A DNA stretch of 64,000 nt from Eretmocerus hayati (Eukaryota > Arthropoda > Insecta > Hymenoptera > Aphelinidae): assembly GCA_029851415.1 (NCBI GenBank), contig CM056744.1, positions 62,428,172-62,492,171 of the forward strand, in the 5' to 3' direction. The position numbers and the translations under genes are program-made. A model generated the notes under the pieces. That model ran no database searches. It was not told the DNA's origin and saw only the letters and a program-made list of their open reading frames with translations. Each line of letters begins with the position of its first letter. Position 1 is the stretch's first letter. Positions 21,735 to 33,815 of this stretch are shown here, piece by piece.

Positions 21735-21772
21735 ACAAGGCTCACCAGTACCAATTAGCACGGGTCATCACA
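21735..21772 (+). mobile_element. second copy of gypsy LTR 3' end
   Basis: Matches 1-38 with one mismatch and ends in CA, then enters unrelated sequence (ccgagcgagc). It is therefore the end of a solo or truncated LTR whose left boundary I could not place; the LTR body presumably extends upstream into 21175-21734, which has no gene. Confidence 0.55.
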
Positions 21773-21789
21773 CCGAGCGAGCACAGCTT

Positions 21790-22683
21790 ACTCGAAGTTG
21801 GCTGGAAAAGCTGTGAAAAGTCATGACTCCTAACATTCATTTTCACGGTCTAATTAAATACACCAATAATATGCATTGATAATTTTGAATACAGTTTCCA
21901 ATTTTCCGAGAAAAATCATGGAAAAATAGCCACTTTTGGAGCGCTGTTACGTGCTCTAACGGAAACCAGCTGGTTGTATGTAAATGTAGGAATTGTATAC
22001 ACCGCAGACCAAACGAGATTTGCCCTTCGGTGAGACCCTGCGAGCCCTTTAGCAATAAAGAATGCCTAATTGTTTCATTGCCCGAAATCCCAGATCACCA
22101 AATGTGTACATCAGTCCCCAACAGCGGAATTCTCTCTTAAAGCTCAAGAAAGTTCGTCTGCTACGTTGGACTGCTTGTTACATGCTTGTTATATTTACGC
22201 GGATGTCATCCTCAAGAGCCCGAGTTCTCGAGGATGGTTTGTGCTTTTGCAATGCTAGGACGTGAGCAATACGGCACGCGTACTCGACATTGAGTTTTGC
22301 CCCGTCGACGTGGTCGTGGTGACAACGAGAAAGTTGTGTTCCGCTATTTGGGACTGATGTACACATTTGGTGATCTGGGATTTTGAGCAATGAAACAATT
22401 AGGCATTCTTTATTGCTAAAGGGCTCGCAGGGTCTCACCGAAGGGCAAATCTCGTTTGGTCTGCGGTGTATACGATTCCTACATTTACATACAACCAGCT
22501 GGTTTCCGTTAGAGCTCGTAACAGCGTTCCAAAAGTGGCTATTTTTCCATGATTTTTCTCGGAAAATTGGAAACTGTATTCAAAATTATCAATGCATATT
22601 ATTGATGTATTTGATTAGACCGTGAAAATGAATGTTAGAAGTCATGACTTTTCACAGCTTTTCCAGCCAACTTCGAGCAAGTA
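21790..22683. mobile_element. 0.9-kb foldback element
   Basis: Left arm 21790 to about 22130 is the near-perfect reverse complement of right arm about 22322 to 22683. The arms start ctcgaagttggctggaaaag and include the mirrored gtcatgacttttcacag. The middle of about 190 bp is unique. No transposase frame. The outer edges and target duplication are not clear because the flanks are repetitive. Confidence 0.85.
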
Positions 22684-23342
22684 AGTGTTGCAGCACACCA
22701 TATCTCTCTTCCATCATGGTGTCACTGTCACTAGTGAGCCTGAAGTACTTTAGGCTCACTAGGTGTCACTGTTTCGTGTGCCATGAGGCGCATGCGCGCT
22801 GCGCGCTTCCCAGTGACAACAAGGCATTTGTGAATTGTCATTGCTAGAAATAACAAAAATTATTCTCGATCAGTTTGAAGGACTGAGCAATCAAGATTCA
22901 TTCGTGAGTAGTTATGAGCAATACTTTCTATCTCATATTTTTGTACTCACTTGAAAATATGTCTTGTAATAGGTAGTAAGACTTGATTGTTCATTTAGAA
23001 AGAAGTTCGACCCATGCAATTGTTCAAAATAATTTCATTAGGTTGAGCATTCAGGACTCAACAACAATATATTCTTTGAAATTTCTTCCTCGACCTTTTC
23101 ATTCCACGCATGATTTGTACACCAGGTTATATTCATTCTCATGCGGCCGGCCGGTTTCGTAAGATGTGCAACTTCATAGTGTAGGAATAGGCAATTGAGC
23201 AATTTCAATTGCAGTGAACGAGACTTTCTGATTTTTAACAGACTTAGAGTCGAATCAGACGCAGCCAACCTCTTGCAGTCCGAACTAAGCCACGATTTCC
23301 ACAAAATCTTATCCTTCACTTGGTCTGATCACCACCAGTAAC

Positions 23343-23472
23343 ATGTCTCAAAGTAAGCTGAATGATCTAGCTAGTCGCTTCAGCAAGAGACCGGCTGGAA
23401 TCAATTTGGGCGTCAAACTTCTAACAGCAGCTGGCGTAGCAGCATATGGTTTTTCTCAAGCCATGTACACAG
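23343..23472 (+). CDS. Phb2: prohibitin-2, first coding exon
   Basis: The first 43 residues of prohibitin-2, an inner mitochondrial membrane scaffold that forms ring complexes with prohibitin-1 and supports cristae and protein turnover. The start MSQSKLNDLASRF and the hydrophobic anchor region (INLGVKLLTAAGVAAYGFSQAM) fit insect prohibitin-2 N termini. The exon ends in phase 1 at a consensus donor, CAG|GTAAAG (GT at 23473-23474). No later exon is visible on the + strand before the window ends, so intron 1 either spans more than 40 kb of transposons or the locus is interrupted. The ATG context (cagtaacATG) is good. Confidence 0.85.
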
Positions 23473-23578
23473 GTAAAGAACATTCACTGCTATCATTTGA
23501 ATTGATTTGCCTCAATATACTCTGGCTCTCACCTCTTCTCACCGATGTTGATTCACTAAGATTCATGACTTGTTGATG

Positions 23579-23703
23579 ACAGCGTTGGGCAAAACCCACT
23601 GGAAAGCATTACAACAGCTGCATTCAGACCGGATTTTTACATGCAATTTCTCGATCTAAAGATAGCTGTCGTGTTGCTTTCCAGTGGGTTTTGCCCAACT
23701 TTG
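23579..23703. mobile_element. hAT-type MITE, 125 bp
   Basis: Ends CAGCGTTGGGCAAAACC and (complement) CAAAGTTGGGCAAAACC, extending to a stem of about 25 bp, flanked by an exact 8-bp duplication gttgatga (23571-23578, 23704-23711). It lies about 100 bp into prohibitin-2 intron 1. Confidence 0.88.
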
Positions 23704-23711
23704 GTTGATGA

Positions 23712-24746
23712 GCCACTATCATTATTTTATTGAATCTTTGGGTTAAAAAGCTTATTAAAAGATTCACATGCTTCACAATTTCACACAGGATTTTAATTGC
23801 ACAACTGCTTGACACGTGTTTAGAGGTGCTGTTGTCAATTTAATGTTCCTCAGTTTTCTTTCTTGAGTTGAAGATTCTTCAATCTCCTTATGCATTCATG
23901 TATCTTAGGAATGTTATCCCCCACATATATTTTCCTCTGCATGTTTCTCATTTTGGGATGAGTCCTTTCCATCTCCTCTTCCTCTTCCACTTCATATCGC
24001 TACCTCTCCATTGGATGGAGATTTCATCGTTGCTGAATCCACTTCATATCTTTGCTCCAAATCTTTTCTTCCAACTCATATACCCTCTCCCTCTCTGAGA
24101 GTCATGTACTATATATACTTGGGTTTTTGTCAGCAAAAGTTTTTTGCTCCTGATGATTCACTGCATTTCTGAATTCTAATGTTTTGTATTGACCTTATTA
24201 AGGTAAAACTAGGGGTATCGGGACACCATGTCAAAGTCGACCGATTCTGGGACATTATATTCCCTCCGAATTGATAGAGAGGTGTGTGATTTAAAATTGT
24301 ATCAAAAAATATTTGAGTGTTCTTGAGAGTAATCCTAATCACGTACTAAATTTTGGGCGAGCTGTGGCAATGATAGATACTGAAAAAAAATCAACTCGAA
24401 AATGATATATTGTGTGGCAAAGAATCGTGTCCTAGTTCGCCATCGTTCATATTGAATTCTGACCCATTACTAGGACGCGACGCGTCCGGCTCCACCAAGT
24501 GGTGGAGAAGTGGAGTACCCCAGTATTGGGACACATTGTTGTTAATTGTTGAATTGTTTTTACATGAATGACTAAATTAACAAGAAGAAATTGTCAAAAA
24601 CGTGATAGCCCATGGTAATTTCTTTATATTAAGTCGCGTGACGACTGTTGTGGTGTCCAGAGTCACTAGGTTTTCCCCTAAATACTAACCTAACCCTGTA
24701 AAAATGTCACTAGACCTGTTTTTACCTAACCTAACCTGACCTGTCG
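23712..24746. other. intronic / non-coding sequence
   Basis: No gene. Contains a pyrimidine-rich stretch (23870-24100), a possible DNA-element end aaggtaaaactaggggtatcg (24201-24221) matched in inverted form near 58000-58016, and CCTAA-type short runs (24725-24737). Confidence 0.5.
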
Positions 24747-25181
24747 TGGTCAGGGTTTCTACTCGAATTTCCCGACCACGATCATAAAAGAAAGGTCTGC
24801 TCACTCCAAGCCACGCGCCCGTACCTCGGGTGAGGAGTGATTTCCCCTTCCCTCCCCTACTCTGCCGCCGAAAAACCAATATGGCCGGCCCGTCAGGTAG
24901 GTGCGCGCGCCGCGCGGGCGGCTGTCTGCTTGATGGGACAATAGCCGTAGGAATAGCTGACCGGATAGGGATAGTAATTGCTATCCCTAATTATCCAATG
25001 ATTAATCATCTGAAGAGCTCAGTCCAATAAATGCTGCTTTGTCAAGGATGATCCAACGTAAGTCGGATCATCCAAAATTTCGTAAATTAGCTTGAAAATA
25101 AACCTCACTCTTAGACTCAAATCCTAAGCCCCTCCGGGGGCTCGCGATTTATATGTGGCTTTTGATCAATTGATGATAGAG

Positions 25182-25264
25182 GCTGCGGTAGCCAAGTGGT
25201 TAGCGTGCTCGCGTTCTGTTTTGCCGTTCTGGGTTCGAGTCCCAGTAGGGCTGAATTTTTTTTT
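25182..25264 (+). repeat. tRNA-derived SINE-type head
   Basis: Box A tagccaagtgg (25189-25199) and box B ggttcgagtcc (25232-25242) are at RNA polymerase III promoter spacing. A perfect 5-bp T stem (ctggg/cccag) is visible. The acceptor ends do not pair, so it is not a functional tRNA. A T run (25256-25264) would stop Pol III. Confidence 0.7.
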
Positions 25265-26166
25265 CCGTTGGTCGAACTAGTATTCTTTTGTAAGCATTCT
25301 ACAATAAAAATCATTACACAGCCGAATATAGCCCGTGCCCTACTTTTTCCTGTCAGCATCGCAAGAGATGCTCATAATGCACTGCACCTAATAACAATAA
25401 TGGTGACAAGATTCATTGAATTGCAATCGAGCAGATAAATGAGCAAAAGCCCTTATAAAAACAACAATGGCATGGACAATTTCAGGTCGTATATGTGTCG
25501 TATTAGGCAATTTTTCCAAGCCGGACGTTTCATAAAAATTGTGTAGCTCTTATGAAATACCGAGCAATGTGTTTAATTGATACGCGCGTGTGAAAAAACT
25601 GTTTCATGCAGGGCATTCCGTTAATTCATTTAATATTTTATTGAATAATGTTATATCTAATTGATAATCTCAATAATAAATATAAAAATATTGATGATGC
25701 TAATTTCATAGGAATAATATAATGAATATAATTACATCAAAAGTATAATGCATTCTTACTGATGAGTCTGATGAAATATTAAAATGGAATCATTAAGCTT
25801 CCCAACATGATTGAATGAGTCCAAGATGAAGATCAATGTCTATTCAGTGTTATATTGATGGAATAATTAATAAAATTCTTAAAAATGAACCTATAATAAT
25901 TTCGGTGAAATTTTTTCTTCCATGAATAATCAATCAATTATTTGATGAAATTGAAACCTTTACGACCTCAAATTGTCCATGAAATTGTTATACATATCAG
26001 GACTTTGCTCACTTATCTGTTTGATTTTGGTTTAATAAATCTCGTCACGATTAGGTGCATTTTGAACATCTTTTGCAATGCTGATACGAAAAAATAGGGC
26101 ACCGACTTTATTAACAATTTTTATTGCAGAATAATTCGAAAAAAATGAATATCAGCATGACCAATG

Positions 26167-26197
<31 letters not shown>

Positions 26198-26199
<2 letters not shown>

Positions 26200-26280
26200 C
26201 AGCCCAACCTCCCAACCTGGACTCGAACCCAGAACGGCAAAACAGAACGCGTGCACGCTAACCACTCAACTACCGCGGCT
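26198..26280 (-). repeat. tRNA-derived SINE-type head, inverted copy
   Basis: On the minus strand box A tagttgagtgg (26262-26272) and box B ggttcgagtcc (26219-26229) repeat the arrangement at 25182, again ending in a long T run on the sense strand (A run 26167-26197). The acceptor stem does not pair. Confidence 0.7.
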
Positions 26281-27124
26281 TCTATCACACGATCAAAAGC
26301 CATAGATGAATTGCAGGCCCCCGGAGGGGCTTAGGATTTGAGTCTAAGAGTGAGGTTTATCCTCAAGCTAATTTACCAAATTTTGGATGATCCAACTTAC
26401 GTTAGATCATCCTTGACAAAGCAGCATTTATTGGACTGAGCTCTTCAGATGATTAATCATTGGATAATTAGGGATAGCAATTGCTATCCCTATCCGGTCA
26501 GCTATTCCTACGGCTATTATCCCATCAAGAGACAGCCGCCCGCGCGGCGCGCGCACCTACCTGACGGGCCGGCCATATTGGTTTTTGGGCGGCAGAGTAG
26601 GGGTGGGAAGGGGAAATCATTCCTCACCCGAGGTACGGGCACGTGGCTTGAAGTGAGCAGACTTTTCTTTTATGATCGTGTTCCCGACCAATTTCAAGGA
26701 TTTTTAAGGAGTCAAATGACCAGATTTCAAGGACTTTTGTGCGAGGTTCCCAGCAATTCTTGTACTGCTTCAACATACAAAGGAGCTTAGGTTCTTGTTC
26801 AATAAAGTAAGGACTAACGAAGTATTGCTTATACAATGGGTATACAACCCTCGGGTACTTCATTCAGTGAACCTGCGACTCCGAGAGACGACCACTCCTA
26901 TATAAGTACTATAGCTGCATTTGTACATCCATCACAATCACAAATTCTAATCCATCGACGTATTTACTCAAATCAGAGAGACGGATGTATTACTCGAAAA
27001 CAAGAATCTTTAGAAGCTCTCGAATTGAAACAAGCTTTTGTCACGATTTCTGCCCAACGGGTATTTGTCGAAATCGAAGCCGCTGAGCAGTGAGCCTAAT
27101 GAAACCACAACCTCATGTGGATTA

Positions 27125-29105
27125 GGGTGGGCCGAAAAAGGGCTTCTTTCGAGAATTAATACGCCCTAGCGTGGAAATGTTGTGTTTGTACATATAGACG
27201 TAGAAATGTTGTGCTTGTCACAAAACCTACAAAATAAGCTCAAGTACGTCCAGTTCCGACTAAACCGAGCCAATCTATCTCAATTTTTCCATTTCGAGTT
27301 TTCAAAGAAGTGAGGTGGAAAGGGGAAGTCGCTTGTTTTTGGATTTTTCAAACTAATCTCTTTTTGGAAAAATTGAGATAGATTGGCTCGGTTTAGTCGG
27401 AATTGGACGTACTTTAGCTCATTCATAGGTTTTGTGACAAGCATGAGAATGGATTGAAACACGTTTCAGAAATGTTCAGATGCTCCAGAAATACAAGCAA
27501 AGTTTGAAAGGAGAATCGCCCTATTTTTGGAATTTTTGATAATGATCACTTTTTGGAAAAATTTAGATAGATTCCCTCTGGTCAGTTGAGATTGAACGTA
27601 CTTTAACACATTTTGTAGGATTTGGAACAAGCTTTAAGATGATATAAAGTACATTGAGAAATGCTTGAATGCGCCAGGAATGCAGGCAAAGAAGTTAGGA
27701 AGAAAAAAGTGTCGAATCAGGCACATCCCCATTTAAATCTGTGTTAATTTTGATAAATGCTTGATGGCTCTTGCTGGGACCTAAAATCTCATTCCTCAGC
27801 GTCCAGCAAAATTTTTTCCACATCTATATGAGTATTTCCATGGAACTTTTAACTATTGACCCTCCAAAATATAAAAAAAATTTCTCATCGCACACGTTTG
27901 AAATGCGTTTCATGTGATTCTTAGACCTTGAAAACATGTGAAAAAAGTGGTGCCACTCTCATCCAAGCCGAGGTATTTGGTTCAGAACGACAAGTACAAA
28001 ATTTCACACTTGGAACATTCGTGGACCAACTTCAATCGAATAGATTCGATTCAAAACATTGTCTAGACGATTGATAGAGATTATATTTTACCTGACTTGA
28101 CTTTAAGATGAATTTGATCATTGACCTTTCCAAAATTCGATGTAAATTTCCAAAATCGAGTCACGACTTGTGAGTCTCATTTCAACTTCTAGAGTATACT
28201 GTGGTGTTATTTTATCCATATTCCAGCCGTTTATTATGTAAAAATCAAGAAAATCGCATACCATCACATTTAGAGGCTTATTTAGCTTACCATCCGGATT
28301 CAAATATTTTTTCTCAGCTTCTCACAGAAATACCGATCGACCATTGCAACTCAAAACAGTGCAGTTATATTCTTTTTGTGATGCAGAAAAAAGAGCACAA
28401 CATTCCAATCCTGTGCTTCACGTCTCCTGAGTATGCCATCAAAAAATGACCATCTTCAAAGTCAGTGGCGCGATAACTTTATGAGCTTTGAAGCTTTATA
28501 AAATTTGTCCGGATCAACGCACACTCACAAACCAGACGGGATTTGATTCGTCTTCTTTCTAACTCCGGGAAGTCATTGCTGAATTCCCCGTTCTGCACAA
28601 GGTATTTCATCATTTACGTAAACAATTGCCAGAGAAAATTTTCTCGCAAAACTTCTCCACAAAACTCGGTTACATCGATAAATGAGAGCTCATATCATAG
28701 CCAAATCAGTGCACACCTCTGAATCAAAGATTTCCTCAAAATATGAGATTCGTTGATGGATATATCATTCCAGCAAAGTATTTCAAAGATAGGTATTTTA
28801 GTTACAGCCTTTTCAATTCCAAAAATCGCGTTGGTACGTTTGTGAACTACCCAAAAATCATCTTTCGCGGTCTGCTATTGACAAACCAGGATGCGTTTCA
28901 ACAAAAAAGACTATGATCCATATTGAAAGATGCCAAATACTATACAATGCCACTCCTGCGCCCTCCAAATAGTTCAGAATACTCGTGGAACACCTGCAGT
29001 AACACAAAAGTCAAAAGTTCCGTGCAAACCCTCATATGTACAAATACAACATTCCCACGCTAGGGCGCATCGATTCTCGAAAAAAAACCCTTTTTCGGCC
29101 CACCC
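27125..29105. mobile_element. TA-flanked MITE-like element, 2.0 kb
   Basis: Ends gggtgggccgaaaaaggg / ccctttttcggcccaccc form inverted repeats of about 60 bp (27125-27190, 29040-29105) and are flanked by TA (27123-27124, 29106-29107), suggesting Tc1/mariner-type mobilisation. It contains a hairpin at 27241-27420 and a block alignable with 18410-19510. The 82-codon ORF at 28201-28449 has no recognisable domain. Confidence 0.7.
27241..27420. repeat. internal hairpin
   Basis: aagtacgtccagttccgact... at 27241-27290 is the near-exact complement of ...agtcggaattggacgtactt at 27368-27415, with a loop of about 80 bp. Related half-units follow to about 27700, showing a decayed tandem array. Confidence 0.8.
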
Positions 29106-29359
29106 TAAAGTAAGTATCTGGTCAGCTCGAGCCAGCGTGGACAAAGGTGGCGCGCCGTGCACGCGGGTTTTCAAATCGGATAGACATCAATTTTTCGGAT
29201 CGAGCCTATGAACGTGGAGATTCTTTCGCGAGTCGAGTAGAACTTCAAGGATAATCGATAATATGACAAAAAGTTCAAGGATTTTCCATGATTTCAAGGA
29301 TGAAAGAAGGATTTCAATGATATTCCAAGGTTTTCAAAATTTTTAAGGCGAGTAGAAAC

Positions 29360-30059
29360 CCTGGTGGTGCAAAATGCCCCTAGACGTGTTTTAACCCAAT
29401 TTTATCAGATTTTACCCCTAGGGGGAAATATCCCTAGATTTAGCTAACCTAACCTTACCTGACTAAAAAATTGCGCGTAGCGCGGTTACTATTCGCGTTT
29501 TCCTCCGAGATTTTTCTGACTAACCTTGGTATAAAGTTTTCTGATTTCGCACCTGTTTACCTTACGATGCAGGTTTTTACCCGTTTCCGGTTTTGATCCC
29601 CCTTCCAGCTGATTTTGATTCGTGTTCCCCCAGTATTCCTTACATGTTGTTTTCACTCGCTACGGCTTCTCAATCCGATGACGTTTTGGCCCCCCTCCCC
29701 GTTTATTATGATCAATGATTAAGGATGATTGATGAGAATTGAATAATTTCAAATTTGTCGAAAGTCTGTTCGTTGCACCCTTGTCTTGTATTATCATTGT
29801 TTTCGCACCAAGTTCTTTAGAGCTCCCGCTCACCACACTTTCGTGTGGTGTCAGGTACAGGAACATGGGCTACTGCAATGTTTCTAAGCGTCTTGTGGGT
29901 CCCTCTGTTTTTGTCTGAATCTATTTCATTTATGATGTGAAAATGTTTAAAGTCTGTCTGTTGAACCCTCCCCCCGAGTCACCGTTGAATTCACACCGAT
30001 TTCCGCACTTACTCTCCATACATAAGTATTATGATGTCGCAAGTGCGGAAATATGGATT
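29360..30059. other. non-coding region
   Basis: No gene seen. Contains gctaacctaacctt (29442-29455), an insect telomere-like short run also seen at 24725, in ordinary AT-rich sequence. Confidence 0.5.
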
Positions 30060-32208
30060 GACTCAACGATGGGAGTTCGGGTTCCTCTGTGTCTGTCTAT
30101 AGATGGAATGTGATGGATGGATAAGATTGATGGAATGTCTCGAATAAAGTGAATGAGGGAATGGATTGAGCAGTGGAAAAGATGATGGATTGTGAAGGGA
30201 CGGTGGGCAAGGAAATGAAATTAGGTGAATGTAGAGAAGGAGTCGAATGGTATCAATGTAGAAAATGGAGGATGAGAATGAGATGATATGAGAGAGGGGA
30301 AGGCGATGAGATGGAACAAAATGAGTTGGGGTTGATGTTGATGATAGGAAATTAGTTGAAAGATGCAATATATGGAGGATTTGGATGGAAATGAGATAGA
30401 CTAAGGAAGAAATGAGTAATGAGATGATGAGAATGTTATGAGTGGGATGAAAAATGAATGTGAAAGAGGAGACGAATGGTGTTGATGTAATGAGATGAAT
30501 GAGAATGGCCGCCTCACCCTCCTACTTAGTGTAGGCGATCATTGCCGTGTGTGAATGATGTAACGAGATGGTGTGAATGATGGAAAAATTTGATGATAGA
30601 AGAATGTAGAAGAGGAGATGAATGGTGTTGATGTAGGAAATGGAGGATGAGAATGAGATGATCTGAGAGAGGGGATGGAAATTAGATGAAAGTGAAAGAG
30701 TTGGTGTTGATGTCGATGTCAATGTTGATGATAGAAAATTAGTCAAAGATGTAACAAGAGGAAGATTCGAATGAAAATGAGATAGGAGAAATGAGATGAT
30801 GAGAATGTTATTAATGGAATGACAGATAAATGTAGAAAAGGAGATGAATGGTGTTGATGGAATGAGGAGAATGAGAAAGACCGCCTCACCCTCCACCTTG
30901 GTGATGCGTGCGAAAATTCACCTCCAAGTAGGCGATCATTGGCATGTATGAATGTTGTGACGAGTTGTGGTGAGAATGATGTAGACAAGGAGGTAAGATG
31001 ACGGTGAAGTAGGAAATGGTATGAAAAATGATGAGATTGAATGAAGGTTAGATAGAATAAAAGAAGGGAAGAGAAAGCGACGAAGGAAAAGTAAGGGAAA
31101 GGATGAGATGGTGATAATAAATAGAAAAGAGATGAAACATGCAATGAATTATGAAATAGTCAGTGATGTATGAGATGGATGGATAAGTGTGATGTAATGG
31201 AAGGGATGATCCCCTCACCTTCCTACTTGGATGTGAATTCGGACGCAACCTCTGCACCCGAAGGCGGCTTACCTGCGTGCAAAAATTCGCATCTAAGTAG
31301 GCGATCATTCGCGTATTTATGATGAATGTGATGAGGTGGTGAGAATGATGTGGATGAGGAGATGAGATGGCGGTAAAATAGAAAATCGTATGAGATTGAA
31401 TGAAGATAAGATGGAATGAAAGTAGAGAAGTGAAAGAGATGAAGCAAATGTCGGAATGGAAATAAGATGTTATGAATGAAGAGTATTTATGATGAATGTG
31501 ATGAGATGATGAGATTGATTCAGGAAAGGAGATAAGATGAAAGCGAAGTAGGGAATGGTATGAAAAATGAGGAGATTGGATGAAAGTAAGATAGAATAGA
31601 GGAAAAAAAGGAAAGACGATGGGGAAAAAGTTGGAAAGAAAATGAGATGGTGATAATAAAGAGTATGGAATGAAAAATATTGAATTTGGATGAGACGGAA
31701 CATGCAATGAATGAGCAAATAGTCTGTGATGTATGGAATGGATGGATGAGTGTGATGTAATGTAAGGGATGATCGCCTCACTCTCCTACTTGGATGTGAA
31801 TTCGGACGCAACCTCTGCACCCGAAGGCGGCTCATCTGCGTGCCAAAATTCGCATCCAAGTAGGCGATCATTGGCGGATTCATGATGAATGTGATGAGGT
31901 GGCGAGGATGATGTAGAAAAGGAGCAGAATGTTGTTGATGCTATGAGAAGAATGAGAATGATCACCTCACCCTCCTACTTGGTGATGCGTGCAAGATTTC
32001 ACTTTCAAGTAGGCGATCATTGGCGTGTATGAATGCTGTGACGAGAGGGTGTGGATGATGGAAAAATTAGATGTAAGATAAATTGAGAAAATAAGATGAA
32101 CTGTGTTGATGTAGAAAATGGAGAGAGAAAATGGGAAGGAACGAGGAAGAGGAAGGGGATGAAGTGAAAGTAAATGAGTTGGTGTTAATGTAGAAAATTA
32201 GTTGGAAG
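30060..32208 (+). repeat. GA-rich satellite array, left part
   Basis: Degenerate purine-rich repeats on the + strand (gatgagaatgatgtagaaaaggagatgaatgg type) are punctuated by a conserved box, cctcaccctcctacttggtgatgcg...aagtaggcgatcattggcgtg, near 30510, 30889, 31206, 31771 and 31965. That box can pair ctacttg with caagtag. Ser/His/Leu/Ile-rich ORFs on the minus strand are products of the repeat. The array continues at 51036 beyond the 18.8-kb insertion. Confidence 0.85.
32204..32208. other. target duplication, left
   Basis: ggaag directly before the left LTR; repeated at 51031-51035. A 5-bp duplication is typical of LTR element integration. Confidence 0.9.
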
Positions 32209-33481
32209 TGTTACGCCCGGGGCGGAAAACCCTGGAAAAGTAAACTAGTCGTATGTTTTATGGGATGGACTTTCCCAAGCAGAGCTGCTACCACTCTGTC
32301 TTAATTTTCCGGGGACAGAGACCCGTTGCAGTGGAAACTTGTGTGGCAGAGGCGTGAATCGATTGCGGGTTATTCCCCTACAGGAATGAGGACGGACTGG
32401 TAAAATACGCGAGTAGATTTGTTTGACTATGGGATCTGCTAGAGGTCTGGTTCACGGGAGCACAAATTCATAACACTGGGGCTTGAAATTTTAAGTACCG
32501 AAGCTTTATTAACTTGAATGGCGTGTTCGAATTATATGTAGCTGTGTTGAGGCGGCGAGGATCTGTCTCGAAGCCAAAATGCGTGTGAATGGGAGGAGGA
32601 GAGAGAAACGGACTCAGCGAAACGAGAACTATTAACGCCTGCTATGTTAGGTATATGAATCTTTACCTGGCGTGGTGGGCCTTTCGTTTAGCTTGTGAAT
32701 ACCCGGTGGCGCTCGAATATGCACGCTGTGGGCTAGATCGGTACAGGCGGAGAATGAGTATATCGCTGTTTCTCGTGTCGTTCGCTCTTCTTTACTATCT
32801 GGTTCCGCGATTCGGGCACTTTATTCGAGATTGACGTGAGCTGGAGACTTTACTGACACTGGTGGTAGGACTTAATACTTTTGGCTGAACTTTGCGAACC
32901 GAATTGTGGATTTGGCGGAAAATGGGTTTTTTCCTGATTGTAAGAGGTATACTAAGAGATTTGGCCCCTGGTCGAGCGAGCCACTGAACGACTGACTTCT
33001 GACTGAACTTGAACTGTACTGAGCTGGCCCCCTTGAAGTTAGGGTGCTTATATACTTTATGCGTCTTAGAAGCTACACACCTTGGGTGGCTGAAAAGACG
33101 CACTCTCAATTGTTTGGAAAAAGTTCTTTCTTCGTAGTTGCTTGTAAAAATGTTTTAAGACGGGTATCCGCGAAACTTATTGAAGTGTTTGATTCTTTCT
33201 CTCATACCGCCATTCGCGGTCAACCTTTGCTCGTTGTCTATTCATTTTGACACCTTTTATGAGCGATGTGAAAGGTCGGGATTATGTGTCTGCTTAGTCG
33301 GGAGAAAGGAGTCGAAATGAGTAATACGTCCTTCGTTACTTCACAAACAAAATTGCCGTCTTCAAACTTTACGGCGGACCCTCTTCTCAATATCCTCAAG
33401 TGATCACTACCTCGATCGTTTCTCATCATTCTACGAATATTATTCTATAGAAGCAAAAAGCTTTTGCTTTGTAACCTCACA
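32209..33481 (-). repeat. 3' LTR (1273 bp)
   Basis: In sense it starts TGTGAGGTTAC and ends CGGGCGTAACA. A TATA box (tatataag, minus strand, 33048-33055) and AATAAA (32505-32510) are in the order expected for U3-R-U5. An imperfect palindrome (agcaaaaagcttttgct) sits near its sense start. Confidence 0.95.
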
Positions 33482-33496
33482 CCCTCCCCTTCTTGG
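33482..33496 (-). promoter_or_regulatory. polypurine tract
   Basis: The minus strand reads ccaagaaggggaggg immediately before the 3' LTR TGTGAGG. This is the expected primer for plus-strand DNA synthesis. Confidence 0.85.
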
Positions 33497-33815
33497 TTTT
33501 CGAGACGTCCTCGTCGCGATTGTGAGTGTGCATATGTGTGTGTCGTTTTTCTCAGATTACATGATTACACATATTATCCTTACGATCTAAATTACATGAT
33601 GATGTTGCCGACATTGTGTTCGTTTCAGAGAGAGTGTGTTAGTAGGAGTCCAGGTGAGCTTCCGTAATTCAATCGAGCTTTTTGCAAGGGAGGTTTTCTT
33701 CTCTCGGAATGGTAAGTTCTGTATGAGGTTAGATGGTGTGGATGGGGACCGGTCATCTGCTGCTAGGTAAGAGAGGTAGTCTGCCATTTTTCCTTAGGTC
33801 TCATTGATCTCTGGA

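Larger units (their letters stand above)
24765..26690. repeat. long inverted repeat with tRNA-like heads
   Basis: Left arm about 24765-25255 and right arm about 26200-26690 are reverse complements (for example gggatagNaattgctatccc in both, and the CG-rich gcgcgcgccgcgcgggcgg). The spacer is AT-rich, gene-free and ends in 31 A residues (26167-26197). The arms end inside in tRNA-like sequences. Confidence 0.85.
24747..29359. mobile_element. nested DNA-element composite
   Basis: cagggtttctactcg at 24747 is matched by its exact complement cgagtagaaaccctg ending at 29359, and both are flanked by gtggt. CAGGG ends with subterminal ttcaaggattt repeats (26690-26740, 29255-29340) look hAT-like, but the duplication seen is 5, not 8, bp. 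Inside lie an inverted pair of tRNA-derived repeats and, nested, the TA-flanked element at 27125-29105. Confidence 0.5.

Noticed and set aside
24725..24737. Telomere or telomeric insertion
   Set aside because: Only two or three CCTAA units, as found scattered through insect genomes; the same at 29442.
25182..25253. A genuine tRNA gene
   Set aside because: Box A, box B and the T stem are good, but the acceptor ends do not pair and the same sequence recurs in an inverted repeat arm, so it is a tRNA-derived repeat.
30063..31883. Long minus-strand ORFs rich in Ser, His, Leu and Ile
   Set aside because: They follow the pyrimidine-rich strand of the GA satellite, overlap in several frames and show no domain.
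32589..32834. 81-codon + strand ORF, repeated in the other LTR at 50138-50383
   Set aside because: It is antisense within both LTRs, its sameness only reflects LTR identity, and it has no recognisable domain.
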